64,000 bases of DNA, taken from CAWCAW01 sp963793645. Its GTDB lineage: Bacteria; Actinomycetota; Acidimicrobiia; Acidimicrobiales; UBA8190. The notes under the pieces are model-generated. The model did not search any database. It worked only from the letters and a program-made list of their open reading frames with translations, and was not told where the DNA came from. Positions 43,471-51,232 of this stretch are shown here, in pieces. Each line of letters begins with the position of its first letter. The first letter of the stretch is position 1. The stretch is from the NCBI GenBank assembly GCA_963793645.1, contig CAWCAW010000007.1:393927-457926 (forward strand). Direction: 5' to 3'. The position numbers and the translations under genes are program-made.

Positions 43471-44754
43471 CTAGAGGCCCGCTTGGGGTGAAACCACGGT
43501 CATGGGTCCGTACGGCAAGACGCACAACCGGGCGCGCCGCCCCGGCCGCCTCAGCGCTTCGGCCACCGCATCGGTGACGTCGGCCACGGGCCGAAGGTGC
43601 GCGGCGGCGATGTCTTCGGAACCCAGCCCGTCGGCATGCAGCCAGATCTCGGCGCGACGCAGCACCCGGCCGAGCACCTGGACCTGCCACCGATCGAGCG
43701 CGGACGGCCCGCCGGCGTCGGCTAGCGCGGCGGTGTCCGCGGCGCCCCGCAGGAGCCCGGCGAAGGCACCCTCCGGCATCCCGTCGCGGCAGGCGGCGGC
43801 CATCACGATGACGCCGCCATCGGCCACGACGCGCTCGGCGGCGGCCATTCCTTTGACGGCTTGATAGAGGTTCCGATCGAGCGGGTAGCCGGCGTTGGTG
43901 GAGAGCACCACGTCGAAGCGCTTCTCGACACACTGGACGGCGGTGCGCGTCACGAACTCGCAGGCGGCGTCATGGCCGTGCGGAAGAGGCGCCGCGAAGA
44001 CGGCGGTGAGCCGGCGGGCGTTGTTGATGGCGACGTCGAGCGACAGTGTGGGCGGGGCCAAGGCGGTGGCGGCCCGGACGAAGTCATGTACCGGGTTCCC
44101 CTCGGTGACGAGCCAGGTGGCCCGCAGGTCAGCAATGCGCGCCGGGCTGTGGGCTTCGAGGATCGTCTCGGTGGCGGCCAACCCCGGGCACACCGCCTTC
44201 GGACCGCCGCTGAAGCCGGCGAAGAAGTGCGGCTCCACGAACCCGGTCACGATGCGCACGTCGGCGTCGACATAGTGCCGGTCGAGCCGCACGGCCACGC
44301 CGTCGACCTGCCCCACCTCCACGTGCTCACCGTCATCGGCCCGGTGGTCATGCACGGCGTAACGACGGACCAACTCGGGACCAATGAGCTCCGCCATCTC
44401 CGTCGGGGTGGCCTGGCGATGGGTCCCGGTGGCGCACAGCAGCTCGACGCGATCGGGCGTGGCACCCAGGCGCTCGAGCTCGGCCAACAGTGGCGGCAGC
44501 ACGGTGCGGTTGGGCATCGGTCGGGTCAGATCGGGAAACACCACGACCACCTGGCCCCGGCGAGGGGCGCGGCCGACCACAGCCCCCAGGGCGCCGGCGA
44601 GAACGCCCCGCGCCGGCTGGCCGCGCAAAGCGTCGGTGACCGCCGCCTGTTCGTCGGCCAGGGCGACGAGGTCGGTGGGCGCCACCACCACGGCGTCATC
44701 GGGAACTCGGGCCACGAGCCCGTGCTGTCCGTAGGCGAGGGTGACGTCCTTCAT
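43471..44754 (-). CDS. LarA-like nickel-dependent 2-hydroxyacid racemase/epimerase (DUF2088)
   Basis: A 427-residue LarA-family protein. Catalytic and cofactor residues of lactate racemase are conserved with the same spacing: H112 in ATGTHR, H176 in VEPHFFAG, K186 in GGPKAVCPG and H202 in AHSPARI. K186 is the position that binds the nickel-pincer nucleotide in LarA. Such proteins racemise lactate or epimerise other 2-hydroxyacids, including sugar acids. The maturation genes larB, larC and larE are not in the window. ATG at 44754, five bases after the kinase stop, places it last in the catabolic operon; the longer upstream frame is shadow. Confidence 0.85.
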   Translation of the reverse strand: MKDVTLAYGQHGLVARVPDDAVVVAPTDLVALADEQAAVTDALRGQPARGVLAGALGAVVGRAPRRGQVVVVFPDLTRPMPNRTVLPPLLAELERLGATPDRVELLCATGTHRQATPTEMAELIGPELVRRYAVHDHRADDGEHVEVGQVDGVAVRLDRHYVDADVRIVTGFVEPHFFAGFSGGPKAVCPGLAATETILEAHSPARIADLRATWLVTEGNPVHDFVRAATALAPPTLSLDVAINNARRLTAVFAAPLPHGHDAACEFVTRTAVQCVEKRFDVVLSTNAGYPLDRNLYQAVKGMAAAERVVADGGVIVMAAACRDGMPEGAFAGLLRGAADTAALADAGGPSALDRWQVQVLGRVLRRAEIWLHADGLGSEDIAAAHLRPVADVTDAVAEALRRPGRRARLCVLPYGPMTVVSPQAGL

Positions 44755-44759
44755 GGCAG

Positions 44760-46295
44760 TCAGGCCAGGCCCATGGCGGTGGCCGCGGCGGCGTCGGCGA
44801 TGAGCCGCAGCTCGCCGTAGCGGCGAACGAGATCGGGGTCCGCGGCCTTGTCGATCACCACCGGATCGAAACGGTCCAGTTCGAGCCCGATGTCGAGCGC
44901 GGCCGAGGCGACGAGGGCGGCGCCGGCCATGGCGGCCTCTCCCGATCGGCGCTGGCGGGCGCCGAGCCCGGTCACCCCGGTGAGCACCTCGAGCCACGGC
45001 GTGGCGCTGCCCACCGGCCCGGCTCCGGTGGCGATCGACAACGCCACCGCCTTGGCGGCCGCATGCGGCTCCCCGGGTGCCCCGCCCGCCGCCCGCCGCA
45101 GCGTTTGCGCGGAAACGTCGCCGGTCATGGCCTCGAGGCATCGAGCTACGTCAAAGGCCACCGCCTCCATGGCGGCACGGGCCAGATCGCCCCGGTTGTG
45201 CTCGAACCCGAGCCCACCAAATCCGGCCGTGGCGTCGTCACACCACCACGGGGCCCGGGCCCCGCCCATCCAGGGCTGGGCCACAACCCCACGCGCCCCC
45301 GCCGGGCTCGCCACGGCCGCCGCCATGAGCTCGTCGACCCCGACGCCCATGAGATCGGCCATCCAGGCGAGCAGCGAGCCCGCCGCCGACAACCCACCCT
45401 CGAGCAACCACCCCCCGAGCGCTCCCCTCGTCACCACCACGGCGGCGGGGGCGGGAATCGGAAAGTCCGCCACCGGCATTGACACGTTGGCGGTGGTGCC
45501 CCACGCCACCATGGGGGCCGACGCACTCGCCGCCGTACCGAGCACCTCGCAGGCGCGGTCGCCGGCCCCGATGATCACCGGCACGCCGGCGCGCAGACCG
45601 AGAGCGGCGGCCGCCTCGGAGCGCAACTCCCCCACCACGGTGTCAGAGGAGACCACCTCGGGCAGCTTGCCCGCCACCGTTTTCACCAGCTCGGGGACCT
45701 CTCGACCGTCGGTGTCATAAAGGCCGGTGGCCGAAGCCAGAGTCACGTCGGTGTGCACCACGCCGGTGATCTCCCATACCAAAAGGTCCCGGGGGGAGAC
45801 GATCCAAGCGGCGCGCTCGAGGCGCTCGGGCTCGTGACGCGCCAACCACGACATTTTGGCGGCCACCGATGCACCGTCGAGCACGATGCCCGTGGATTGC
45901 CGAACGGCTTCACCACCCCCGCACGCGAGCGCCAGGGCATCGGCTTCTGCGCTGGCGCGGCGATCGGACCACACCAGAGCCGCTCCGAGAGCAGCACCGG
46001 TCTCCGTGACGGGGACGAAGGTCTGGCGCGCGGCGGCGAAGACGACAGCGTCAACGGCCGAGGCCGAGGCCCCGGCCCCGGCCCCCGCCCCCGCTCCCGC
46101 TCCCGCTCCCGCACCGGCCACCGCGGCCGCAACGGCGTCAACCAATGCCGGCCACCACGTCGACGGATTCTGCTCGGCTCGGCCCGGGCCGTCGTGCACC
46201 GTCGTCAACGACGCCCGGCCGATGGCGCGCAGGCCGTCCTCGTCCCACAAGGCGGCCTTGGTGGTCGACGTGCCCAGGTCGATTGTCAGGATCAC
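44760..46295 (-). CDS. FGGY-family carbohydrate kinase
   Basis: A 511-residue sugar kinase of the xylulose/glycerol kinase fold. The N-terminal phosphate motif is ILTIDLGTSTTKAALWDEDG, the catalytic-Asp region is VFAAARQTFVPV/VWSDRRASAEAD, and the second ATP motif is PMVAWGTTANVSMP. It phosphorylates a sugar or sugar acid; FGGY specificity cannot be read reliably. An Ala-Gly repeat of about seven dipeptides, encoded by a hexanucleotide tract, interrupts the N-terminal lobe. The start overlaps the aldolase stop as ATGA. Confidence 0.87.
   Translation of the reverse strand: MILTIDLGTSTTKAALWDEDGLRAIGRASLTTVHDGPGRAEQNPSTWWPALVDAVAAAVAGAGAGAGAGAGAGAGASASAVDAVVFAAARQTFVPVTETGAALGAALVWSDRRASAEADALALACGGGEAVRQSTGIVLDGASVAAKMSWLARHEPERLERAAWIVSPRDLLVWEITGVVHTDVTLASATGLYDTDGREVPELVKTVAGKLPEVVSSDTVVGELRSEAAAALGLRAGVPVIIGAGDRACEVLGTAASASAPMVAWGTTANVSMPVADFPIPAPAAVVVTRGALGGWLLEGGLSAAGSLLAWMADLMGVGVDELMAAAVASPAGARGVVAQPWMGGARAPWWCDDATAGFGGLGFEHNRGDLARAAMEAVAFDVARCLEAMTGDVSAQTLRRAAGGAPGEPHAAAKAVALSIATGAGPVGSATPWLEVLTGVTGLGARQRRSGEAAMAGAALVASAALDIGLELDRFDPVVIDKAADPDLVRRYGELRLIADAAAATAMGLA
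46059..46121. repeat. hexanucleotide microsatellite inside the FGGY kinase gene
   Basis: Imperfect six-base units (CCGGCC, CCCGCC, CCCGCT on the plus strand) repeat about ten times and encode an Ala-Gly run with a short Ala-Ser extension. Changes by whole units keep the frame, so copy number could vary without breaking the gene. Confidence 0.8.
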
Positions 46296-47134
46296 CGGCC
46301 GTGAACGACGTCGGCCACCAGGCGCGCCATGTCGCTCGGATCGGGGTCCTGGTACAGCACGCGTCCGAGCGCCAAACCGGCGGCGCCCCCGGCCATGACG
46401 TCGGTCACTTCGTCGAGCACGTTGCCGCGCACCGAGGCACCGTGGGCCGCGCCATCCACAGCGCCATCCACAGCACCACCCACCGCGCCACCCACAGCAG
46501 CACCAGGCCGCGGCCCACCGAGAAAGAGCACCGGAACTCCCACCGATCCCACCACCCTGGCCACCGCCTCACGCCGGGCCGAGCCCGCGGCACCCTCAGG
46601 CACGGGCACCTTGAGCAGCGGCGCCCCCATGTCGTGCGCGATCACCGCCGCCATGATCACCGACTCGACGTCCTTGGCCATGTGCCCGTCGCGCCACGGC
46701 ACCGATTCGATCAGCGCCTCGAGTCCGGCTGCCTTCGACTCCTCGAGAACCCGGCCCAGCAGCTCCAAGGCACCGGCGGTGTGGTCGTTGGTCATGTCGA
46801 TACGGGTCATGTGCTTGATTCCCGTCCAACCCTCGGACGCGGCCCGCCCCACGCTCGCCACCAGACGGTCATCGAGTTCGAAAGACGACCCCGCCAGCCC
46901 GGTGCGGTTGATCGACAGGTACGTGCGGTGATGCTTGGAAACCGACCGGTTCTCGGCCAGGTCCGCCAGAGGTTGAGCGGTGGCCAGAATGCCGTCGCAA
47001 TGCTCCATGGCGCCACGCAAGGCGGCGACGTAGTCGGCGTAGCGCTCGATGGTGAGGACACCCCGAGCGCGGTGGTCGGCGGCCAGGATCAGCACCGGCC
47101 CCTTGAGGGGGGCCGAGGCACCCGGCGCGCTCAC
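46292..47134 (-). CDS. class I aldolase-like (DhnA/LacD-type, Cgl0159-like) TIM barrel
   Basis: A 280-residue (beta/alpha)8 protein resembling class I fructose-bisphosphate/tagatose-bisphosphate aldolases. Notable segments are VLILAADHRARGVLT at the start, APLLKVPVPEG (probable Schiff-base lysine) and AGGAAGLALGRVLYQ near the end (phosphate-binding region). It likely cleaves the phosphorylated product of the adjacent kinase. A 12-base tandem repeat adds a Gly/Ala/Val/Asp loop (AVGGAVGGAVDGAVDGAAHG) before the last strands. Both ends overlap the neighbouring genes by four bases. Confidence 0.78.
   Translation of the reverse strand: MSAPGASAPLKGPVLILAADHRARGVLTIERYADYVAALRGAMEHCDGILATAQPLADLAENRSVSKHHRTYLSINRTGLAGSSFELDDRLVASVGRAASEGWTGIKHMTRIDMTNDHTAGALELLGRVLEESKAAGLEALIESVPWRDGHMAKDVESVIMAAVIAHDMGAPLLKVPVPEGAAGSARREAVARVVGSVGVPVLFLGGPRPGAAVGGAVGGAVDGAVDGAAHGASVRGNVLDEVTDVMAGGAAGLALGRVLYQDPDPSDMARLVADVVHGR
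46449..46496. repeat. 12-base tandem repeat inside the aldolase gene
   Basis: Four 12-base units (GCGCCATCCACA twice, then GCACCACCCACC and GCGCCACCCACA) encode repeated Gly-Ala-Val-Asp/Gly. The unit length is a multiple of three, so copy change would be frame-neutral. Confidence 0.85.
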
Positions 47135-48018
47135 CCCAGCCCGGCCAAGTCGAGGATCACCTTGGCCAGCGCCGAAAAGTCCTCTCGCCCGTACCCTGCG
47201 CTCGACGCCGCGGTGAGCACCTGGCGCGCCGTCGCCGTCGACGTGAGCGGCACGCCCGCCTTGGCCCCGTAAGCGAGGGCCAGGTCGAGGTCCTTGGCCA
47301 TGAGGTCGGTCATGAAGCCCGGCTTCCAGTCATTGGACGCCGGGCTGTCGGGCACGACGCCGGCCACGGGGAGCCGGGTGCGCACCGCCACACAGTCGCC
47401 GGTCGAGTGGGTGAGCACCTCGTAGAGCTTGGCCATGTCCACCCCTGAAGCCACGGCCATGGCGGTGGCTTCAGCCGTGGCCACCATCTGCGCCGCGTAG
47501 ATGAGGTTGTTGCAGAGTTTGACGACCTGGCCCATGCCGGGTCCGCCCACGGGCACGATGAGCCCGGCCATGGGCTCCAGGGCGAGGCGGGCGTCGGCCA
47601 AGGAGCCGGCGTCCCCGCCCACCATGAGCGTGAGCGTGCCGGCGCGAGCTCCGGCTGTCCCCCCCGACACTGGCGCGTCGAGATAGCGCGCCCCGGTGGC
47701 GGCCACCACCTCGTGTTGGGCTCGCTCCACGGCGGGGTCGATGGTCGAGCAGTCGACGACGATCTTCCCGGGCCCCAGTGCGTCGAGCATGGCCTGCACC
47801 ACGACGACCACGTCCGGAGAGTTGGGGACGCACATGATGATGACCTCGCCGGCCGTGACGACGTCGGCGATGGTGCCACCGTCGATGGCGCCGAAGGACA
47901 CCGCCTCGTCGATGGGGCCGCGACTTCGCGACGTCACAGTGACGTGGTGACCGGCGTCGACCAGGTTGCGCGTCATGGGCAGGCCCATGGCGCCGAGCCC
48001 GACGAATCCGATGTTCAT
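47131..48018 (-). CDS. beta-hydroxyacid dehydrogenase, tartronate-semialdehyde-reductase-like
   Basis: A 295-residue NAD(P)-dependent enzyme of the 3-hydroxyisobutyrate dehydrogenase / GarR family. The nucleotide motif is IGFVGLGAMGLPMTRNL, the substrate motif DAPVSGGTAGARAGTL, and the catalytic lysine is in GQVVKLCNNLIYAAQMV. It probably reduces tartronate semialdehyde or a similar product to glycerate. ATG at 48018 begins 16 bases after the GH4 stop; the longer upstream frame overlaps GH4 and is rejected. Its stop overlaps the aldolase start as ATGA. Confidence 0.88.
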   Translation of the reverse strand: MNIGFVGLGAMGLPMTRNLVDAGHHVTVTSRSRGPIDEAVSFGAIDGGTIADVVTAGEVIIMCVPNSPDVVVVVQAMLDALGPGKIVVDCSTIDPAVERAQHEVVAATGARYLDAPVSGGTAGARAGTLTLMVGGDAGSLADARLALEPMAGLIVPVGGPGMGQVVKLCNNLIYAAQMVATAEATAMAVASGVDMAKLYEVLTHSTGDCVAVRTRLPVAGVVPDSPASNDWKPGFMTDLMAKDLDLALAYGAKAGVPLTSTATARQVLTAASSAGYGREDFSALAKVILDLAGLG

Positions 48019-48034
48019 GTCCGGTGCCCTGCTG

Positions 48035-49384
48035 TCACGAGGCGAACTGGGGCAGCCACTGCGCCGTCTGCTCCATGAGCTCGGCCACCATGGCGTCGGT
48101 GTCGTGCATGTCGCCGCGCCCGGCCAACGGGTCAAGGGCGAAGGCGGCCCGAGCCAGCTCCCTGTCCCCGCTGACGGCAGCACTGACGGTCAGCTCTTGG
48201 ACAGCCGAATGGCGACGCAGCAGCTCCGCCAGGGGCGCGGGCAGGCGCGCCTGGTCGCGGCCGCGCATGCCGTCGCCGTCGACGACGCAGATGGACTCCA
48301 CCACGGCATCGAGGGGGAGGTCGGGGCACTGCCCGGTATTGGGAATGTTGATCGGCACCTCCCGATGGGTGCCGGTGAGAAGCGAGTCGATGACGGGGGC
48401 CACCAGCTCGCCCGAGTCCCACGTCTGCATCTTGGTGGCACCCGACAGCACGGCGTCGACATCTTCGATGTACTCGATCTGGTGCCCGTTGCGGCGCTCG
48501 ATGGACGTGAGCTCGATCCCCCACCCGGCGCCGAACCCGGACTCCTCGGTCAGTACCGACGGCAGGAACTCGGCCACGTGGCGGTCACCCGCCGCCACCA
48601 GGGCGCCGTAGCGGTCGAAGAGCGTGAGCTTGAGGTAATGGCGCAGCAGGAAGTCGAGCACCGAGAACGGCTCGGGCTCCGGCCGGCTGGGGTCGGGGCC
48701 GAGAGCCCCGATGCCGCCCGCCTCGGCGATCATCGAAGCCACCAGCTCCAGGCCGTCCACACCGTCGACATCGAGCGCGGTCACCACCGGAAAGTGGTTG
48801 ACCCCCGACACCGTCGGTCGCACGGCCTCGTGCGGTTTGCCCGCCGCGATGGCCAGGTCCATGCAGAAGTGGCCCACCTCGTGGCACAGGCCCACGGTCT
48901 TGATGCTCGTCTCCCGGCACACCGACCGCGTCAAGGACGTCATGGGGTTGGTGATGTTGAGCATCCAGGCGTCGGGGCAGCACTCCTCCATGTCGTGCCC
49001 GATGCCCACCAGCACCGGGATGTTGCGCAGGGCGCGGTTGACCCCACCCGGACCGACGCTGTCACCCACGGACTGGAAGATGCCGTGGCGAGCGGGGACG
49101 TCGAGGTCTATGGCCATGGAGTCGAACCCGCCCGTGGAGATGGTCACCACCACGAAGTCCGCACCCGTCAGGGCGGCGCGCTGGTCCGTGGTGGTGGTGA
49201 CCGTCGCCTTGGTGCCCATGACCTCATTGGCCATGCGGGCATAGGCGCCCAACTTCTCGAGGGGAGCCGGGTCGATGTCCTCGAGGACCAGGTGCATGTC
49301 CGCCAGCGCCGGCACTCGAAGCAAGTCGGTGACGAGCTTCGGGCCCCACTGGTAGCTGCCTCCGCCGATGATGGTGACCTGCAT
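48035..49384 (-). CDS. GH4-family NAD/Mn-dependent glycosidase
   Basis: A 449-residue family 4 glycoside hydrolase. These use NAD+ and Mn2+ in an oxidation-elimination mechanism. The N-terminal Rossmann motif is VTIIGGGSYQWGPKLVTDLL, the metal-binding cysteine is in GLCHEVGHFCMD, and NITNPMTSLTR and VSGVNHFPVV are family segments. It could act on alpha- or beta-glycosides or glucuronides; specificity is not clear. ATG at 49384 has GAGG close upstream. It is the first gene of the GH4-reductase-aldolase-kinase-LarA operon, whose members are 16 bases apart or less. Confidence 0.85.
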   Translation of the reverse strand: MQVTIIGGGSYQWGPKLVTDLLRVPALADMHLVLEDIDPAPLEKLGAYARMANEVMGTKATVTTTTDQRAALTGADFVVVTISTGGFDSMAIDLDVPARHGIFQSVGDSVGPGGVNRALRNIPVLVGIGHDMEECCPDAWMLNITNPMTSLTRSVCRETSIKTVGLCHEVGHFCMDLAIAAGKPHEAVRPTVSGVNHFPVVTALDVDGVDGLELVASMIAEAGGIGALGPDPSRPEPEPFSVLDFLLRHYLKLTLFDRYGALVAAGDRHVAEFLPSVLTEESGFGAGWGIELTSIERRNGHQIEYIEDVDAVLSGATKMQTWDSGELVAPVIDSLLTGTHREVPINIPNTGQCPDLPLDAVVESICVVDGDGMRGRDQARLPAPLAELLRRHSAVQELTVSAAVSGDRELARAAFALDPLAGRGDMHDTDAMVAELMEQTAQWLPQFAS

Positions 49385-49410
49385 AGACCTCGACTCCCCG
49401 CGTCCTGGCC

Positions 49411-49444
49411 CGTCGTTGACTGCCTGCGGCAGCAGGCAGCGACG
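49411..49444. promoter_or_regulatory. inverted repeat in the divergent promoter region, candidate operator
   Basis: CTGCCTG (49420-49426) and CAGGCAG (49433-49439) flank CGGCAG, with outer arms CGTCG (49411-49415) and CGACG (49440-49444). It lies between the divergent GH4 operon (start 49384) and the aldo-keto reductase (start 49506), where a shared sugar-responsive repressor would bind. No regulator gene is adjacent. Confidence 0.5.
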
Positions 49445-49505
49445 ATGGTGGCCTCGTTCGCGTGCCACAGTACCGGGGACCAGAGGCAAAGCGAAGGGGG
49501 CAGGC

Positions 49506-50477
49506 GTGGACATGGAATACCGTCGATTGGGGAAGACCGGTCTCAAGGTGAGCGTGCTCTCCCTGGGGTCGTGGGTCACCTTCGGCCCACAAGTGGACAC
49601 CGGCTTGGCCGCCCAGTGCATGGCGGCGGCCCGCGACGCCGGCGTGAACTTCTTCGACAACGCCGAGGCGTACTCGGGGGGCGAGTCCGAACGCATCATG
49701 GGCGAGGCGCTCACCGAGCTGGGCTGGCCCCGCTGGAGCTACGTGGTGTCCACCAAGCTGTTCTGGGGCATCCACGACGCCATCAACATGAAGGACACGC
49801 TGAACCGCAAGTACCTGATGCAGGCCATCGACGGGTCGCTGGAGCGCTTCGGGCTCGACTATGTGGACCTCGTCTTCTGCCACCGTCCCGATCCCGAGAC
49901 ACCGATCGAAGAGACCGTGTGGGCCATGTCCGACATGATCAGCGACGGCAAGGCCCTGTACTGGGGGACCTCGGAGTGGTCGGCCGAGGAGATCCGCACG
50001 GCCTGGGACATCGCCGACAAGCATCACCTGCACAAGCCCGCCTTCGAGCAGCCCCAGTACAACTTGTTCTGGCGACATCGCGTCGAAAAGGAATACGCCT
50101 CGCTCTACGAGGACATCGGACTGGGCCTCACCATCTACAGCCCCCTGGCATCGGGGTTGCTGTCGGGCAAGTACGCCAGCGGTATCCCCGCCGGCAGCCG
50201 GGCGTCGTTGGAGGGCTATGAGTGGTTGCGCGACGTGCTCGTCGACCCCAGGGTCAACGGCATCGTCGTCGAGCTCGGCAAGGTGGCCGAGGACCTGGGC
50301 TGCACCACCGCCCAGCTGGCCATCGCCTGGTGCGCGCTCAACCCGCACGTGTCGACGGTCATGACCGGGGCGACGAGCGTCCGTCAGGTCGAGGAGAACA
50401 TGGCGGCCCTGGACGTGCGCGACCGCCTCGACGGCGACGTGCTGGCGCGCATCAACGCCATCACCGCCGCCTACTGA
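49506..50477 (+). CDS. aldo/keto reductase, Kv-beta-like group
   Basis: A 323-residue TIM-barrel NADPH oxidoreductase. The catalytic tetrad is visible: Asp and Tyr in FFDNAEAYSGGESE, Lys in VSTKLFWG, His in VFCHRPDPETP. MEYRRLGKTGLKVSVLSLGS at the start and TIYSPLASGLLSGKY fit the voltage-gated-channel beta-subunit-like AKRs, which reduce or oxidise sugars and aldehydes. GTG at 49506 has AAGGGGG five bases upstream; ATG at 49512 is the alternative. It is divergent from the GH4 operon and 29 bases upstream of the ThuA-like gene. Confidence 0.88.
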   Translation: MDMEYRRLGKTGLKVSVLSLGSWVTFGPQVDTGLAAQCMAAARDAGVNFFDNAEAYSGGESERIMGEALTELGWPRWSYVVSTKLFWGIHDAINMKDTLNRKYLMQAIDGSLERFGLDYVDLVFCHRPDPETPIEETVWAMSDMISDGKALYWGTSEWSAEEIRTAWDIADKHHLHKPAFEQPQYNLFWRHRVEKEYASLYEDIGLGLTIYSPLASGLLSGKYASGIPAGSRASLEGYEWLRDVLVDPRVNGIVVELGKVAEDLGCTTAQLAIAWCALNPHVSTVMTGATSVRQVEENMAALDVRDRLDGDVLARINAITAAY

Positions 50478-50506
50478 GCACGGACACGCCGCACCGGTAC
50501 GATCTC

Positions 50507-51211
50507 GTGACTGTGGAAACGGGCAAGCCGATGTTCATCGTCACCCAGGTGGCCCCCTACCAACACGGTCCGGCGGGCGTCCACGGCGTGCTCCCCCAGG
50601 CGGCCACCGCCTTGGGGGAACTGGCCGGGCTGGCCGGGCTGGCGCCGGTGGCCGTGCGCGACGTGGCGGAGATCGATGCCGCCGAGCTCGCCGACGGGGG
50701 CGTGCTGGCGCTGTTCACCATCGGCGAAACCCCGTGGTCGGCGTCGCAACGATCGGCCATCACCGACGGTGTGCGATCAGGGCGCCTCGGCCTCCTCGGC
50801 GTGCATGCCGCCACCGATGCCTGTGCCGGCTGGGATGACTACGGAACCCTGCTCGGTGCCCGCTTCGACGGCCACCCCTGGACCCAGACCTTCAGCGTGG
50901 ACGTCACCTCGACGTCGCATCCCGCCACCGCGCACCTCGGCGACACGTGGGCATGTCACGACGAGGTTTACTTGTTTCGCGCTCTGCGCCCCGACGCCGA
51001 GGTGCTGCTGCGGGTGGCCGACGGCGAGCTCGACATGGACGCCCCCGGGGCCCGGGTCCCTTCGTTCGGTCTGCCCCTGTGCTGGTGCTTCACCGAGGGT
51101 GCCGGGCGCGTCTTCTACAGCGCGCTGGGCCACTTCCCGGGAGCGTGGGAAAACCCGACCTACCTCCGCCACCTCTCGGGGGGCCTGTCGTGGGTGCTCG
51201 ACGAGGGTTGA
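50507..51211 (+). CDS. ThuA-like (trehalose-utilisation-type) domain protein
   Basis: A 234-residue class I glutamine-amidotransferase-like fold of the ThuA group. Segments include LGLLGVHAATDACAGWDDYG, GARFDGHPWTQTFSVDV and VFYSALGHFPGAWENPTYLR, all family-typical. ThuA-like proteins accompany sugar 3-keto and trehalose metabolism; their reaction is not settled. The start is uncertain: GTG at 50507 or 50513, with TACGAT just upstream. It probably shares a transcript with the aldo-keto reductase. Confidence 0.78.
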   Translation: MTVETGKPMFIVTQVAPYQHGPAGVHGVLPQAATALGELAGLAGLAPVAVRDVAEIDAAELADGGVLALFTIGETPWSASQRSAITDGVRSGRLGLLGVHAATDACAGWDDYGTLLGARFDGHPWTQTFSVDVTSTSHPATAHLGDTWACHDEVYLFRALRPDAEVLLRVADGELDMDAPGARVPSFGLPLCWCFTEGAGRVFYSALGHFPGAWENPTYLRHLSGGLSWVLDEG

Positions 51212-51232
51212 CCGTCAGCCTGGCGCCGGTGC

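Noticed and set aside
47966..50221. A 751-residue plus-strand open frame
   Set aside because: It is antisense to the GH4 and reductase genes and out of frame with the AKR, with composition typical of a shadow frame.
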